64,000 nucleotides of DNA from Emticicia soli (GTDB lineage Bacteria > Bacteroidota > Bacteroidia > Cytophagales > Spirosomataceae): the NCBI RefSeq assembly GCF_037860775.1, contig NZ_JBBEWC010000012.1, positions 62,001-126,000 on the forward strand. Reading direction: 5' to 3'. Shown piece by piece: positions 43,317 through 51,859 of the stretch; position 1 is the first letter of the stretch, and every line of letters begins with the position of its first letter. Under the pieces are notes generated by a model, which saw only the letters and a program-made list of their open reading frames with translations, ran no database searches and had not been told where the DNA came from. A program made the translations under genes and the position numbers.

Positions 43317-43366
43317 ATCACACAATCACCGCAGCGGCGGCCGCTCAATCACTCAATTTATTTCAA
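43317..43366 (+). repeat. Shared leader: GCAGCGGCGGCC plus CACTCA-type repeats, copy 2
   Basis: AATCACCGCAGCGGCGGCC followed by CTCAATCACTCAATT lies just before the DUF2157-like gene. An almost identical sequence stands before the VOC gene at about 7219-7268. Similar short CACTCA or GAGTGA tracts occur at 45674, 45877 and 46683. Purpose unknown. Confidence 0.6.
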
Positions 43367-43379
43367 ATAAAACTTGCTT

Positions 43380-44351
43380 ATGGACTACAAAGAGTTATTG
43401 AAAACGTTGGTTGAAAAAGAAGTAATTCCCGACGAACAGGCGGCTAAGATTACTGCTTACGAGCAAACCAAACCTTTTTCGGTGCATTGGGAGTTGCGTA
43501 CCTTTTTATATGCAGGTATCACGCTGCTAGGGGCTGGCTTGGGTGTGGTTATCTACGAAAACATTGATTCCATTGGGCATAATGTATTAATTGGCTTGAT
43601 TGTGCTGGCCTTTGCGGGTTGTTTGTTCTATGCTTTCAAATATCGCAAGCCTTTCACATGGGACGAGGTTGTAGAGACCGAAAAGCTCGACGATTTTGCG
43701 CTACTCGGCGCTTGCGTGATGTTTCTGACGCTCGAAGGCTACCTGCAATACCAATACAATGTTTTTGGCACACGCTATGGGCTGGCGGCTTTTCTGCCTG
43801 CGGTGCTGTTTTTCTTTCTGGCCTATCGTTTCGACCACCGAGGGGTGCTTTCAATGGCTATTACGGCTTTTGCGTCGTGGGTGGGTGTAAACATTGCGCC
43901 AATTAAACTCTGGCAACAAAAAAACTTTTCTACTGCCGATATTACGCATCTATCAATTTTACTCGGTGTGGTATTGATAGCGATGGGAGGGCTAAGCGAA
44001 TACAAACGCTGGAAAAGCCATTTCTCGTTTACCTATTTCATTTTTGGCTTCAACATTGCTTTTGTGGCAACATTAGCCGGCTTGTTTCAGTTTGATATGA
44101 AACTGGTGTATATGCTCGTGATGGCTGTATTAAGCTATGGCAGTATATGGTATGCTCGGCGCACGCAATCTTATCTGTTTATGTTGATGGGGGTTATTTA
44201 TGGCTATATATCTGTAACGTACTGGATTTTTCAGGGAGCGTGGACAGAAGGGCTTGATTTTACCTTGTACACTTTCTATTTCATGGCATCGGCTGTGGGA
44301 GTTGTGTATTTTCTAATGAATATCAAACAAATGATTGGACTGAAAAAATGA
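43380..44351 (+). CDS. DUF2157-like polytopic membrane protein
   Basis: A 323-residue inner-membrane protein. A soluble helical N terminus (about 1-40, with LVEKEVIPDEQAAKI) is followed by about ten hydrophobic helices, the pattern of the DUF2157 family. I start it at the ATG at 43380, and not at the TTG two codons earlier. It overlaps the next membrane-protein gene by 4 bases, so the two are co-translated and perhaps form a complex. Function unknown. Confidence 0.75.
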   Translation: MDYKELLKTLVEKEVIPDEQAAKITAYEQTKPFSVHWELRTFLYAGITLLGAGLGVVIYENIDSIGHNVLIGLIVLAFAGCLFYAFKYRKPFTWDEVVETEKLDDFALLGACVMFLTLEGYLQYQYNVFGTRYGLAAFLPAVLFFFLAYRFDHRGVLSMAITAFASWVGVNIAPIKLWQQKNFSTADITHLSILLGVVLIAMGGLSEYKRWKSHFSFTYFIFGFNIAFVATLAGLFQFDMKLVYMLVMAVLSYGSIWYARRTQSYLFMLMGVIYGYISVTYWIFQGAWTEGLDFTLYTFYFMASAVGVVYFLMNIKQMIGLKK

Positions 44352-45502
44352 AAAAGGCATATAACGAAACATGGGTTGAGAATATTGAGAGTCAGGCTAT
44401 TGTGCGGGAATGGTATGAAGAAAAAGTACTGAGCCAGGAGCAATATACCGAAGCCTGCAAGCTATTTCCGGTAGAGTTTTATCAGCCGAATATATTTATT
44501 GAGTTTGGGCTATTTATATTTACCAATCTGGCTATTTCGGCTACTTTTGGGTTTATGGCCATTACTCTTCTTGAGCCTATAGTTGAAACAAGCCTTGGGC
44601 TGGGTATTGTTTGTGTGGTATATGGGGTAAGTATGGTTTTTTTGTTGGAATATTTTATTAAAAGTCGCAAGCTGTATAGGTCGGGTACTGATAATGCCTT
44701 GCTTTATGTGGCTATTGGCTCGTTTCTTACAGCTATTTTTGCTTTTACCGACTTCCGTTGGTCTTTGTATGCCTACTACTTTTTATCCTTAATTGTGTTT
44801 ATTCCGTTCTTACTGCGCTACGGCGACCCTTTTGTGGCTATCGCTATTTTTGTGGTCTGGATATGCTCTTGGTTTACGCTTACCATTGAGTTTTCGATAG
44901 GAAAATTAATAGTGCCTTTTGTGATTATGGCGGTATCGGTAATCAGTTTTGTATTTGCCCGATGGTGGAGCAAAAACGATAATTCGGCTTACTATACCGA
45001 TGCGCAGATATGTATTGAAACGGGTAGTTTAATAACGTTTTATCTGGGTGGAAACTACATGGTAGTGCGAGAAGGTAACGCTATATTGAACGGCCTGAAT
45101 GATTCTACGCAAATATCGTTTGCGCCGCTTTTCTATCTATTTACCTTAGCTATACCATTTATCTATCTATATTTTGGCTTGAAGCAAAAAGACCGAAAAA
45201 TGGTAATGGTTGGCTTAGCGGCCTTTGCTTTTTCAATATTTACCTATCGTTTTTACTTCTCTGTAATGCCTCTTGAATGGGCCATGACATTTGGTGGAGC
45301 TGCGTTGGTGGGTTTTGCCGTGTGGGGAATATGGGTTTTGCGTACACCAAAATGGGGTTTAACGTATCAACAAACCCAAGCCAGTAAATACCGAGATTTT
45401 GAGGCTTTTCTGGTAAATCAGGCACTACCACACGGACAAGGCGGAAAAATGAAATTCGGCGGCGGAGACTTTGGCGGCGGTGGCGGTGGGGGGAATTATT
45501 GA
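44348..45502 (+). CDS. Polytopic membrane protein with glycine-rich tail
   Basis: A 384-residue protein that repeats the plan of its upstream neighbour: a soluble N terminus with VREWYEEKVLSQEQYTEA, then about ten hydrophobic helices. It ends in an unusual glycine-rich tail, KFGGGDFGGGGGGGNY. Such tails occur in TPM/DUF2207-type membrane proteins. Probably a partner of the DUF2157-like protein; the DUF4401 family is another possible match. Function unknown. Confidence 0.72.
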   Translation: MKKAYNETWVENIESQAIVREWYEEKVLSQEQYTEACKLFPVEFYQPNIFIEFGLFIFTNLAISATFGFMAITLLEPIVETSLGLGIVCVVYGVSMVFLLEYFIKSRKLYRSGTDNALLYVAIGSFLTAIFAFTDFRWSLYAYYFLSLIVFIPFLLRYGDPFVAIAIFVVWICSWFTLTIEFSIGKLIVPFVIMAVSVISFVFARWWSKNDNSAYYTDAQICIETGSLITFYLGGNYMVVREGNAILNGLNDSTQISFAPLFYLFTLAIPFIYLYFGLKQKDRKMVMVGLAAFAFSIFTYRFYFSVMPLEWAMTFGGAALVGFAVWGIWVLRTPKWGLTYQQTQASKYRDFEAFLVNQALPHGQGGKMKFGGGDFGGGGGGGNY

Positions 45503-45529
45503 TACGCAGAGGGCATAGCAAAGGGGCGG

Positions 45530-46660
45530 ACGTTTTAGCAGAGTCTCCTGTGTGTGCTGGAAAAGGTAAGCAAAGGGACTCGGCGTGGAGGAGAGAGTAA
45601 TCCCAAAAACGCCGAGTCCCCTTGCTAGGCTGCAAGCCAGTGCGCACGGGAGACTCGGCTTAGACCTAGTTATTGAGCGATTGTGTGAATGAGTGATTAG
45701 TGTCTAATCCTAAAATAGGTTTACACAAATCAAGGTTTTAGCAGAGTCTCCTGTGTGCGCTGGAACAGGTAAGCAAAGGGACTCTGCTTGGAGGAGAGAC
45801 CAATTCCCAAAAACGCCGAGTCCCCTTGCTAAGCCGCAAGCCAGTGCGCACGGGAGACTCGGCTTAGACCTAGTTATTGAGCGATTGTGTGAATGAGTGA
45901 TTAGTGTCTAGTCCTAAAATAGGTTTACACAAACTATGTTTTAGCAGAGTCTCCTGTGTGCGCTGGAAAAGGTAAGCAAAGGGACTCTGCGTGAAGGATA
46001 GACCAACCTAAAAAACTCCGAGTCCCCTTACTAAGCCGCAAGCCTATGCGAACGGGAGACTCGGCTATGACCTAAAATCGGATTATTAATCAAACCCCAA
46101 TAGCATTCAATCAATGAAAACCCCAATTTTCAATTTTGTTCTGGGTTTATTTGTGATTTTTTTGATAACGATTTATTCACTTTCTGCTTCAGGCGGTGGG
46201 GATATAATTTTTATGTTTTTGACCTCTATTTTTGTTATACTTGATTTTTTTGTTTTAAAATTTCTACTCAAGTTAAAGCCTAAAATATATCAGTATCTTA
46301 TACCGCTTTCATTAGTGTTTGTTTGTGCCATTGTTTTCACTTACTTGAATTACAAAAGAAGTGAAATTAAAACGAATATAAGCGCTCCTTTTCAAAATGG
46401 TAACTAATTGTCTAATTCTAAAATAGGTTTACACAAATCTAGGTTTAAGCCGAGTCTCCTTGCTAAGCTTTAGCCTTATGCGCACGGGAGAATGGGCTAC
46501 GACCTAACTTTTAAATGTGATTAGGTCTTAGCAGAGTCTCCTGTGTGCGCTGGAAAAGGTAAGCAAAGGGACTCTGCGTGAAAGAGAAACCAACCTAAAA
46601 AACGCCGAGTCCCCTTGCTAAGCTTTAGGCTTATCCACACGTGAGACTCGGCTAGGACCT
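45530..46660. repeat. Array of five long palindromic repeats, 203-bp period
   Basis: Copies lie at about 45530-45668, 45733-45871, 45936-46073, 46441-46505 (short) and 46523-46660. The first three start exactly 203 bases apart. Each full copy of about 139 bp runs from AGGTTTTAGCAGAGTCTCC to GGAGACTCGGCTTAGACCT and is one long imperfect palindrome. Each half is itself symmetric (GCAGAGTC...GACTCTGC and GCCGAGTC...GACTCGGC), so it can fold either as one long hairpin or as two. The spacers, with GTTTACACAAA and GAATGAGTGATTAG, are repeated too. A 97-residue gene lies between copies 3 and 4. Confidence 0.9.
46114..46407 (+). CDS. Small membrane protein inside the palindrome array
   Basis: A 97-residue protein with three hydrophobic segments (about 5-25, 30-50 and 58-78) and a short polar tail. 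It may start with a signal-anchor. It is flanked by palindrome copies 3 and 4, with no other gene on either side for several hundred bases. It is AT-rich compared with neighbouring genes. I do not recognise a family; being lodged in a repeat array suggests that it travels with the repeats. Confidence 0.55.
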   Translation: MKTPIFNFVLGLFVIFLITIYSLSASGGGDIIFMFLTSIFVILDFFVLKFLLKLKPKIYQYLIPLSLVFVCAIVFTYLNYKRSEIKTNISAPFQNGN

Positions 46661-46705
46661 AAATTTTTACAATATTATTCGCTATTCACTCAATCACTAA
46701 CTCAC

Positions 46706-48433
46706 TCATTCACTCAATTCCTCCAAAGTCTTCTCCCAATAAACCCTTAAAACCTTAGAATTTACACCGATTTCTTTAAAAAACTGTAGCCAAAATAGCT
46801 GTTGGTTTGAGAGGTTATCGGTAGGGGATTTTACTTCTACAAAGCAGTATTCGTTGGTTGTGTCGTCCCACATAAAAAGGTCGGGGAAGCCACGTAGGTT
46901 TTCTACCAGATTCTTCGACATCTCGTGTAGTATTATCTTCAAGGCTTCAAAATTGATTACTTCTACGGCTTTTCTGACAATCATCCACATTTCTTCAAGC
47001 CAGGGTACAAACGGATTAGCAATGCCGAATTTAGATTCGTAGCGCTCACCCATATACACCAGTAGCGTCTGGATATTATCGAAACTTGCCAAATGACTAA
47101 TGATTAAATCCTGACGTTTTTCGTAGAAATCAGGCAGGTATAAGTCAGACGGGCGACGTTGAAAAGGGTGGTGGAAAGCTACCAGACTAGGGTCGAAGAC
47201 AATATCCCAGAATATAAGCCCGAAGATAGCCCGCCAGGTATGGTTTTCAGAAAAAACAGCCATTTTCCCCTCATTTATGTAGTATTCAGCCACACCCATT
47301 TCAACCTGATGGCGATGTTCTTCCGAAATCGTGATAGATTCTGATTGGTGCAGCCACGAGGTTGTACTTTTTTTATGTACACGTTTTTTGCTTTTCGTCT
47401 GATTAATGAAATCGCTGGCAAAAAAACGTTCATCAGCATTTTTCGGAAACTCAATCATCAATTGGCAAAGTGAAAGTGCTTCGTCAATGTGCCCAAGTTT
47501 TTGTAAGGTTCGCACTTGTCGCTCTCTTGCAGGCACTTGTTCTGTCAGTCGGAAGGTATTCAGGGCTTCGTCGTACAGCTTACTTTTCTCTAGAAAAGTG
47601 CCTACTTTTATAATAAGCCTTTCGTAAGCAGGCTTGGCTACTTCGCTCAGGTCGGTAACAGAATCAGTAAAATTCATGAACCAGTCGTAGATTTCGAGCG
47701 GCGGAGCAGTATCTTTTAATTGCGAGAAGAGGTCGTTCTGGTCGGTAATTAGCCATTTGTCTTCTGCATCTTTGCGTGTAGTAAATCGGGCGACCAGTTT
47801 GTCGTCATCATGGCTTTCGTACTGAATCAGTCCCAGGTCTCGCACCACAAACTCGGTCATGTCAAGGTAGCGATTGCCAAAGAACAGAAACTTCATGAAA
47901 GTAACCTCAAACTCAAAGCAAACCTTAATAACAGGTTCTAAGTCTTGAATTGCCTCTATGATTTCCTCAAAACTAAAGGCTTTGAGCAAGGTTTCTACCA
48001 ACTCATCTTTTTTGAGTTTCTTATACGAAATCCGTTCGGCTTTAGGTAGGCTTTCTTGCGTAGCAGCTATTATTTTGGTGAAACGGTTGGCGAGTTCGTC
48101 TTTCCCATAAATGCCCAATAATTCCTTGCTGAAAGTCTCATGTTTGGCAGCATTTACAGGCTCAATAAACTCTCTTTCAAGTAGTTCGTTCAGCAATGCC
48201 GGAATATCCGTCAGTTCAGCATACGCTAGTTTATTGGTTTTAAAAAACAAACCCTTACGATTGCTGAATCTGATAAACAAACATTGCGCATCTTCGCTTA
48301 GGCAATAGTATTTACGCAGGAAACGCCATTCGTTTTCGTTGAGTATATGCCGATACTTCTCCTGAACAAAGTCCAGCAGGTAGTTGAAGTACTCTAAATA
48401 ATATTTAGGAGGAAGCTCGTTTTGTTCTGCCAT
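46706..48433 (-). CDS. FAN1-like VRR-NUC nuclease
   Basis: A 575-residue protein with the architecture of bacterial FAN1 homologues: an N-terminal SAP-like/winged-helix region, a central TPR-like helical part (about 270-400), and a C-terminal VRR-NUC endonuclease domain. The PD-(D/E)XK core is D518 (GFPDLFMW), E533 and K535 (FVEVKSP), followed by SNQQLFWL. Eukaryotic and Pseudomonas FAN1 cut 5' flaps and take part in interstrand-crosslink repair; the same role is inferred here. The gene lies directly after the palindrome array, and its stop is about 46 bases past copy 5. Confidence 0.88.
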   Translation of the reverse strand: MAEQNELPPKYYLEYFNYLLDFVQEKYRHILNENEWRFLRKYYCLSEDAQCLFIRFSNRKGLFFKTNKLAYAELTDIPALLNELLEREFIEPVNAAKHETFSKELLGIYGKDELANRFTKIIAATQESLPKAERISYKKLKKDELVETLLKAFSFEEIIEAIQDLEPVIKVCFEFEVTFMKFLFFGNRYLDMTEFVVRDLGLIQYESHDDDKLVARFTTRKDAEDKWLITDQNDLFSQLKDTAPPLEIYDWFMNFTDSVTDLSEVAKPAYERLIIKVGTFLEKSKLYDEALNTFRLTEQVPARERQVRTLQKLGHIDEALSLCQLMIEFPKNADERFFASDFINQTKSKKRVHKKSTTSWLHQSESITISEEHRHQVEMGVAEYYINEGKMAVFSENHTWRAIFGLIFWDIVFDPSLVAFHHPFQRRPSDLYLPDFYEKRQDLIISHLASFDNIQTLLVYMGERYESKFGIANPFVPWLEEMWMIVRKAVEVINFEALKIILHEMSKNLVENLRGFPDLFMWDDTTNEYCFVEVKSPTDNLSNQQLFWLQFFKEIGVNSKVLRVYWEKTLEELSE

Positions 48434-48457
48434 AATGATAGAAACAAAATTGTCGTA

Positions 48458-49240
48458 TCAAGGGTTCGGAAGCTTTATTTTCAGCCCATCATAAGCTAAA
48501 TGAATATTGGGCGGCAGTTCTTTTTCTACGTCGGTATGCAAGCCCATTTTATGGCTGATATGCGTAAAATAGGTAGTAGGCGCATTTATTTTTTGCGCTA
48601 CCGCTATGGCCTCGCTCAAAGCAAAATGAGAAATGTGCGGCTCACGTTGCAAAGCACCTAAAACCAATACCTTTGTGCCGTAAACTTTCTCCATTTCGGT
48701 TTCAGAAATGTAGTTTACATCGGTAATGTAGGTGAAATCACCCACCCGAAAACCAAGCACGGGCAAGCGATGGTGCATTACTTCGATAGGGGTAAACTCA
48801 ATGCCCTCAATATTGATTGGCTGCGATACGTCGGCGGCAATCTCTTGTAGATTGAGCAATGGCACACCCGGATACTTTATGTCTTCAAAAGCGTAGGCAA
48901 ACTCTCTTTTAAGCTGATTTAAAACCCGTTGATGGGCATAAAGATTGATATGACGGATACCGTTGAGGTAATTGAAGGGACGAACGTCGTCAAGGCCGGC
49001 GGTGTGGTCTTTGTGTTCGTGGGTATAAATGATGGCATCAAGCTGGGCTATTCGCTCACGCAGGGCCTGTTGCCTGAAATCAGGGCCGGTATCAATAATA
49101 AAGCTCTTGCCATTCACTTCTATCCAGACAGACACCCGAAGACGCTTGTCTCTGAAATCAAGTGAATTGCAGACTTCACATCTGCATGTAAGTACGGGAA
49201 CACCCGCCGAGGTACCTGTTCCGAGAAAAGTTACTTGCAT
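48458..49240 (-). CDS. MBL-fold metallo-hydrolase (PhnP-like)
   Basis: A 260-residue metallo-beta-lactamase-fold enzyme, started at the ATG at 49240, which puts the family opening QVTFLGTGTSAGVPVLTC at the N terminus. A possible zinc site CRCEVC follows. The metal motif is THEHKDHTAGLDDVRP, with HLFALSEA-like and FTHISHK segments toward the end. It resembles PhnP and lipoate-related phosphodiesterases of the family; the substrate is unknown. It lies 24 bp after the nuclease start and on the same strand. Confidence 0.85.
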   Translation of the reverse strand: MQVTFLGTGTSAGVPVLTCRCEVCNSLDFRDKRLRVSVWIEVNGKSFIIDTGPDFRQQALRERIAQLDAIIYTHEHKDHTAGLDDVRPFNYLNGIRHINLYAHQRVLNQLKREFAYAFEDIKYPGVPLLNLQEIAADVSQPINIEGIEFTPIEVMHHRLPVLGFRVGDFTYITDVNYISETEMEKVYGTKVLVLGALQREPHISHFALSEAIAVAQKINAPTTYFTHISHKMGLHTDVEKELPPNIHLAYDGLKIKLPNP

Positions 49241-49303
49241 GCTTAAGGGAACGGTGGGTAATCGGAAAAGATTGCCCACCGAATGATTTAATACTCTATA
49301 TAT

Positions 49304-49681
49304 TTACTCTGTAAGGCTTTTCACAACTGTTACCAGTCGGTCGAAATTCAAAGGCTTCATTAATGCATCGTTGAACCCTGCATTTTTGAAGTCGTCTTCA
49401 GAGTAGTTTTTGGCGTTTCCGGTAATAGCTACTGCCGGAACATTGGCCTTTTTCTTGTCGTCTAGCTCACGAATTGCTTTAATGCACTCCATGCCGTCCA
49501 TGATTGGCATATTGATGTCGAGCAGAAGAATGTCAAAGTCTTCTTTATCAAGTAATTGCATTACTTGCTCTCCATTTTTTACAGCGGTGATTTCGAAGTT
49601 CTGAAACTCCAAAATTTTCTTTGCTAAGTTCTGAATAACTGAACTATCTTCGGCTATCAATACTCGTTTCATTAAAGGCAT
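49304..49681 (-). CDS. Single-domain response regulator (CheY-like)
   Basis: A 125-residue receiver domain alone. Acidic residues E11/D12, phospho-acceptor D55 (LLLDINMPIMDG), a threonine/alanine switch in AITGNAKNY, and K in LMKPLNF are all present. With no output domain it must signal by protein-protein contact or act in a phosphorelay. The start may be the ATG at 49681 or the one at 49672. The kinase partner is not in this neighbourhood. Confidence 0.9.
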   Translation of the reverse strand: MPLMKRVLIAEDSSVIQNLAKKILEFQNFEITAVKNGEQVMQLLDKEDFDILLLDINMPIMDGMECIKAIRELDDKKKANVPAVAITGNAKNYSEDDFKNAGFNDALMKPLNFDRLVTVVKSLTE

Positions 49682-49852
49682 ATATGTTTTTAAAGTTTGG
49701 TCTTCGTTAATTTGGTGTAAAGATAAGGAAAGAAGATTTTTAACAAAATCAAATTTTACTAAACCCTGATAAAATATGTATTTTTGCGGAATAATACGAT
49801 TCGCCGAGTAATGAATTTGAAGAAATAAGCGTTCCTTAAAATGTCTGACTTA

Positions 49853-49990
49853 GTAGAGACGTATTGCAATACATCTCAAAGGTCTACCTGTATTTTTGAA
49901 CTAAATTTGGGCGTAAATGTTGGAATTTTAGACCAATTTTAAGTAAAAAGCAGATTCTACGACAGGAGACGTATCGCAATACGTCTCTAC
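49853..49990. repeat. Palindromic repeat pair, GTAGAGACG family, copy 3
   Basis: Two arms, GTAGAGACGTATTGCAATAC (from 49853) and its near-complement ending at 49990 (ATACGTCTCTAC), flank about 88 bases. Each arm is palindromic on its own (GACGTATTGCAATACGTC type). Together with AT-rich sequence it fills the 334-bp gap before lpxH; I see no gene here. Confidence 0.75.
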
Positions 49991-50078
49991 CAAGTTCGCT
50001 ACTTTGGAAGAATAATTGTTTCTCAAAACCCAATTATTCGCTGGAACTTATGAATATTTAATCATTAAAATAAAAGAT

Positions 50079-50852
50079 TTGAACCGACAATTAGCACCCG
50101 GGAAAAAAATATATTTTGCTTCTGATTTTCATTTGGGAGCACCTACACACCAAGACAGCCTAAACCGGGAAAGGCGAATAATAGCATGGCTGGAGAGTAT
50201 CAGGCACGATGCCGAAATTATATTTCTGGTAGGCGATTTGTTTGATTTCTGGTTTGAATACAAACAGGTAGTGCCCAAGGGCTTTGTGCGTTTTTTGGGC
50301 AAGCTGGGCGAGTTATCGGATGCTGGTATGGAGATAGTGGTGTTTTTGGGTAACCGAGATATGTGGATGAGCGATTATTTTGAAAAAGAGCTAAACGTAA
50401 AAACCATTCGCCGACCACGCAGCTACGAGTTTAATGGCAAGAAGTTTTACATAGGCCACGGCGATGGCCTAGGCAAAGGCGACTACGGCTATAAGTTTCT
50501 GCAAGTGATTTTTGAAGGCAAACTGCCCCGTTTTTTGTTCAACAGAATAATGCACCCCAACTTGGGCATGATGCTCGGTAACCTGTGGAGCAAGCATAGC
50601 TGGCGCAAAAAAAGAGAACCGGAGAAATACCTCGGCGACGACAGGGAGTTTCTGGTTGGTTACTCTAAACAGGTAGAGGCCAAAGAGCACCACGACTACT
50701 ATATTTTCGGACACCGACACACCAAAGTAGACATAAAACTTAGCCCAACAGCCCGATACATTAATCTGGGCGATTGGATATTTTATGATAGTTACGCAGT
50801 TTTTGATGGTAATGATGTGGTGCTGAAATCGATGAAACCTGATGCTGAGTAA
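50079..50852 (+). CDS. lpxH: UDP-2,3-diacylglucosamine diphosphatase-like phosphoesterase
   Basis: Metallophosphoesterase of lipid A synthesis, which releases UMP to form lipid X at the inner face of the membrane. Motifs follow LpxH: FASDFHLG, VGDLFDFWFEY, GNRDMWM (the LpxH GNRD form), GHGDGL and GHRHTK. The frame has no ATG at the start; I use TTG at 50079 (257 residues), which places DFHLG at the usual distance, though a TTG at 50016 is possible. Its stop touches the stop of the convergent phosphatase gene. Confidence 0.88.
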   Translation: MNRQLAPGKKIYFASDFHLGAPTHQDSLNRERRIIAWLESIRHDAEIIFLVGDLFDFWFEYKQVVPKGFVRFLGKLGELSDAGMEIVVFLGNRDMWMSDYFEKELNVKTIRRPRSYEFNGKKFYIGHGDGLGKGDYGYKFLQVIFEGKLPRFLFNRIMHPNLGMMLGNLWSKHSWRKKREPEKYLGDDREFLVGYSKQVEAKEHHDYYIFGHRHTKVDIKLSPTARYINLGDWIFYDSYAVFDGNDVVLKSMKPDAE

Positions 50853-51647
50853 TCAGATTTTTGCATAAATAGCCGTTGACCACACGGGTGTTTGTGCTTC
50901 GAGCAAAGAATTGTTGAGTGCGTTTTCTTTGGCTGCATAGCAGAAATAGGGCAAGTCGTAGGCAGCTTTTATGCTCTTCAACTGGCTTTCGTTGTGGCAA
51001 TTAGAGCCAAAAAAGGCTACCATATTCTTTTTTACCAATATTTCGGCTATTTCTTGCGCTTGCTTAGAGTAGTAGCCCGTAAGCGAACCGATATTGACCT
51101 GAAACAGAATACCGCTGAACAATAGCTTTGTGAGGGTATCGATATTGTTTAAAGAAATATATCGCTCAGGATGGGCCAATACAGGTATAAAGCCCGCTTG
51201 CTGAATACGAAGCGCCGACTCGATAATGTAGTTGGGTTTTTCAATAAACGATGCCTCAAAAAGCAAGTATTTTCTGTCGCTGCCAAATGGCAATACCTCT
51301 CCACGCTTAATAGACCTGAACAAGTTTTCTTCAAGATAATATTCGGCCGAGGCTTCTATCTCTACCGGAATTTGGTAGCGTTTCAGGATAGCACGCAGAA
51401 GAGACAATGACTGAAGAATGTCTTCATAAGAGTTGTCATAAAAACCACTCATTACATGCGGGGTAGCAATAATCTTCTTGAACCCGAGAGCCACAAGGCC
51501 CCTAATCATGGCAATACTTTGTTCTACACTAGCGGCTCCGTCGTCAATATGAGGTAGAATATGGGCGTGCACATCTACAGTAAGTGGATATTGAGGCAAA
51601 GCAATGTTTTTTCTAAAAAGAGGTTTGTTTAGCAATGTTTTAAACAT
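50853..51647 (-). CDS. CpsB/CapC-like tyrosine-protein phosphatase (PHP fold)
   Basis: A 264-residue metal-dependent phosphatase of the PHP family. It has DVHAHILPHIDDGA (metal ligands), IIATPHVMSGFY, EIEASAEYYLEE, VLAHPERY and FGSNCHN. CapC/YwqE enzymes dephosphorylate tyrosine kinases that control exopolysaccharide export. No kinase gene is adjacent in this window, but rfbC lies 212 bp upstream on the same strand, which fits a polysaccharide context. Confidence 0.88.
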   Translation of the reverse strand: MFKTLLNKPLFRKNIALPQYPLTVDVHAHILPHIDDGAASVEQSIAMIRGLVALGFKKIIATPHVMSGFYDNSYEDILQSLSLLRAILKRYQIPVEIEASAEYYLEENLFRSIKRGEVLPFGSDRKYLLFEASFIEKPNYIIESALRIQQAGFIPVLAHPERYISLNNIDTLTKLLFSGILFQVNIGSLTGYYSKQAQEIAEILVKKNMVAFFGSNCHNESQLKSIKAAYDLPYFCYAAKENALNNSLLEAQTPVWSTAIYAKI

Positions 51648-51859
51648 TGAGGTATGGTTGTTTTGTGGCCTAATTCAGGATTCAGTATTACAGGTTTCCC
51701 TATATACAATTGTAAACCAACACCATGCCAAAAAAACGACTGAATCTTAGAAAAATACTAAGCGGTAGCAAACCATCAATAATGTAGGTTTTGAAAAAAA
51801 ATATCTAAAATATAACGATTTTGGTATTATTTATGCCAAAGCCCTACTTGCCTTTTTTA

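Noticed and set aside
45240..45647. Minus-strand ORF of 135 residues at the left end of the palindrome array
   Set aside because: It covers the end of the membrane-protein gene and the first palindrome only; no start context or motif.
45530..46660. CRISPR array or integron attC array
   Set aside because: Repeat units of 139 bp, period 203 bp and repeated instead of unique spacers exclude CRISPR. The ends do not show the attC core sites, no integrase is present, and the enclosed gene is single.
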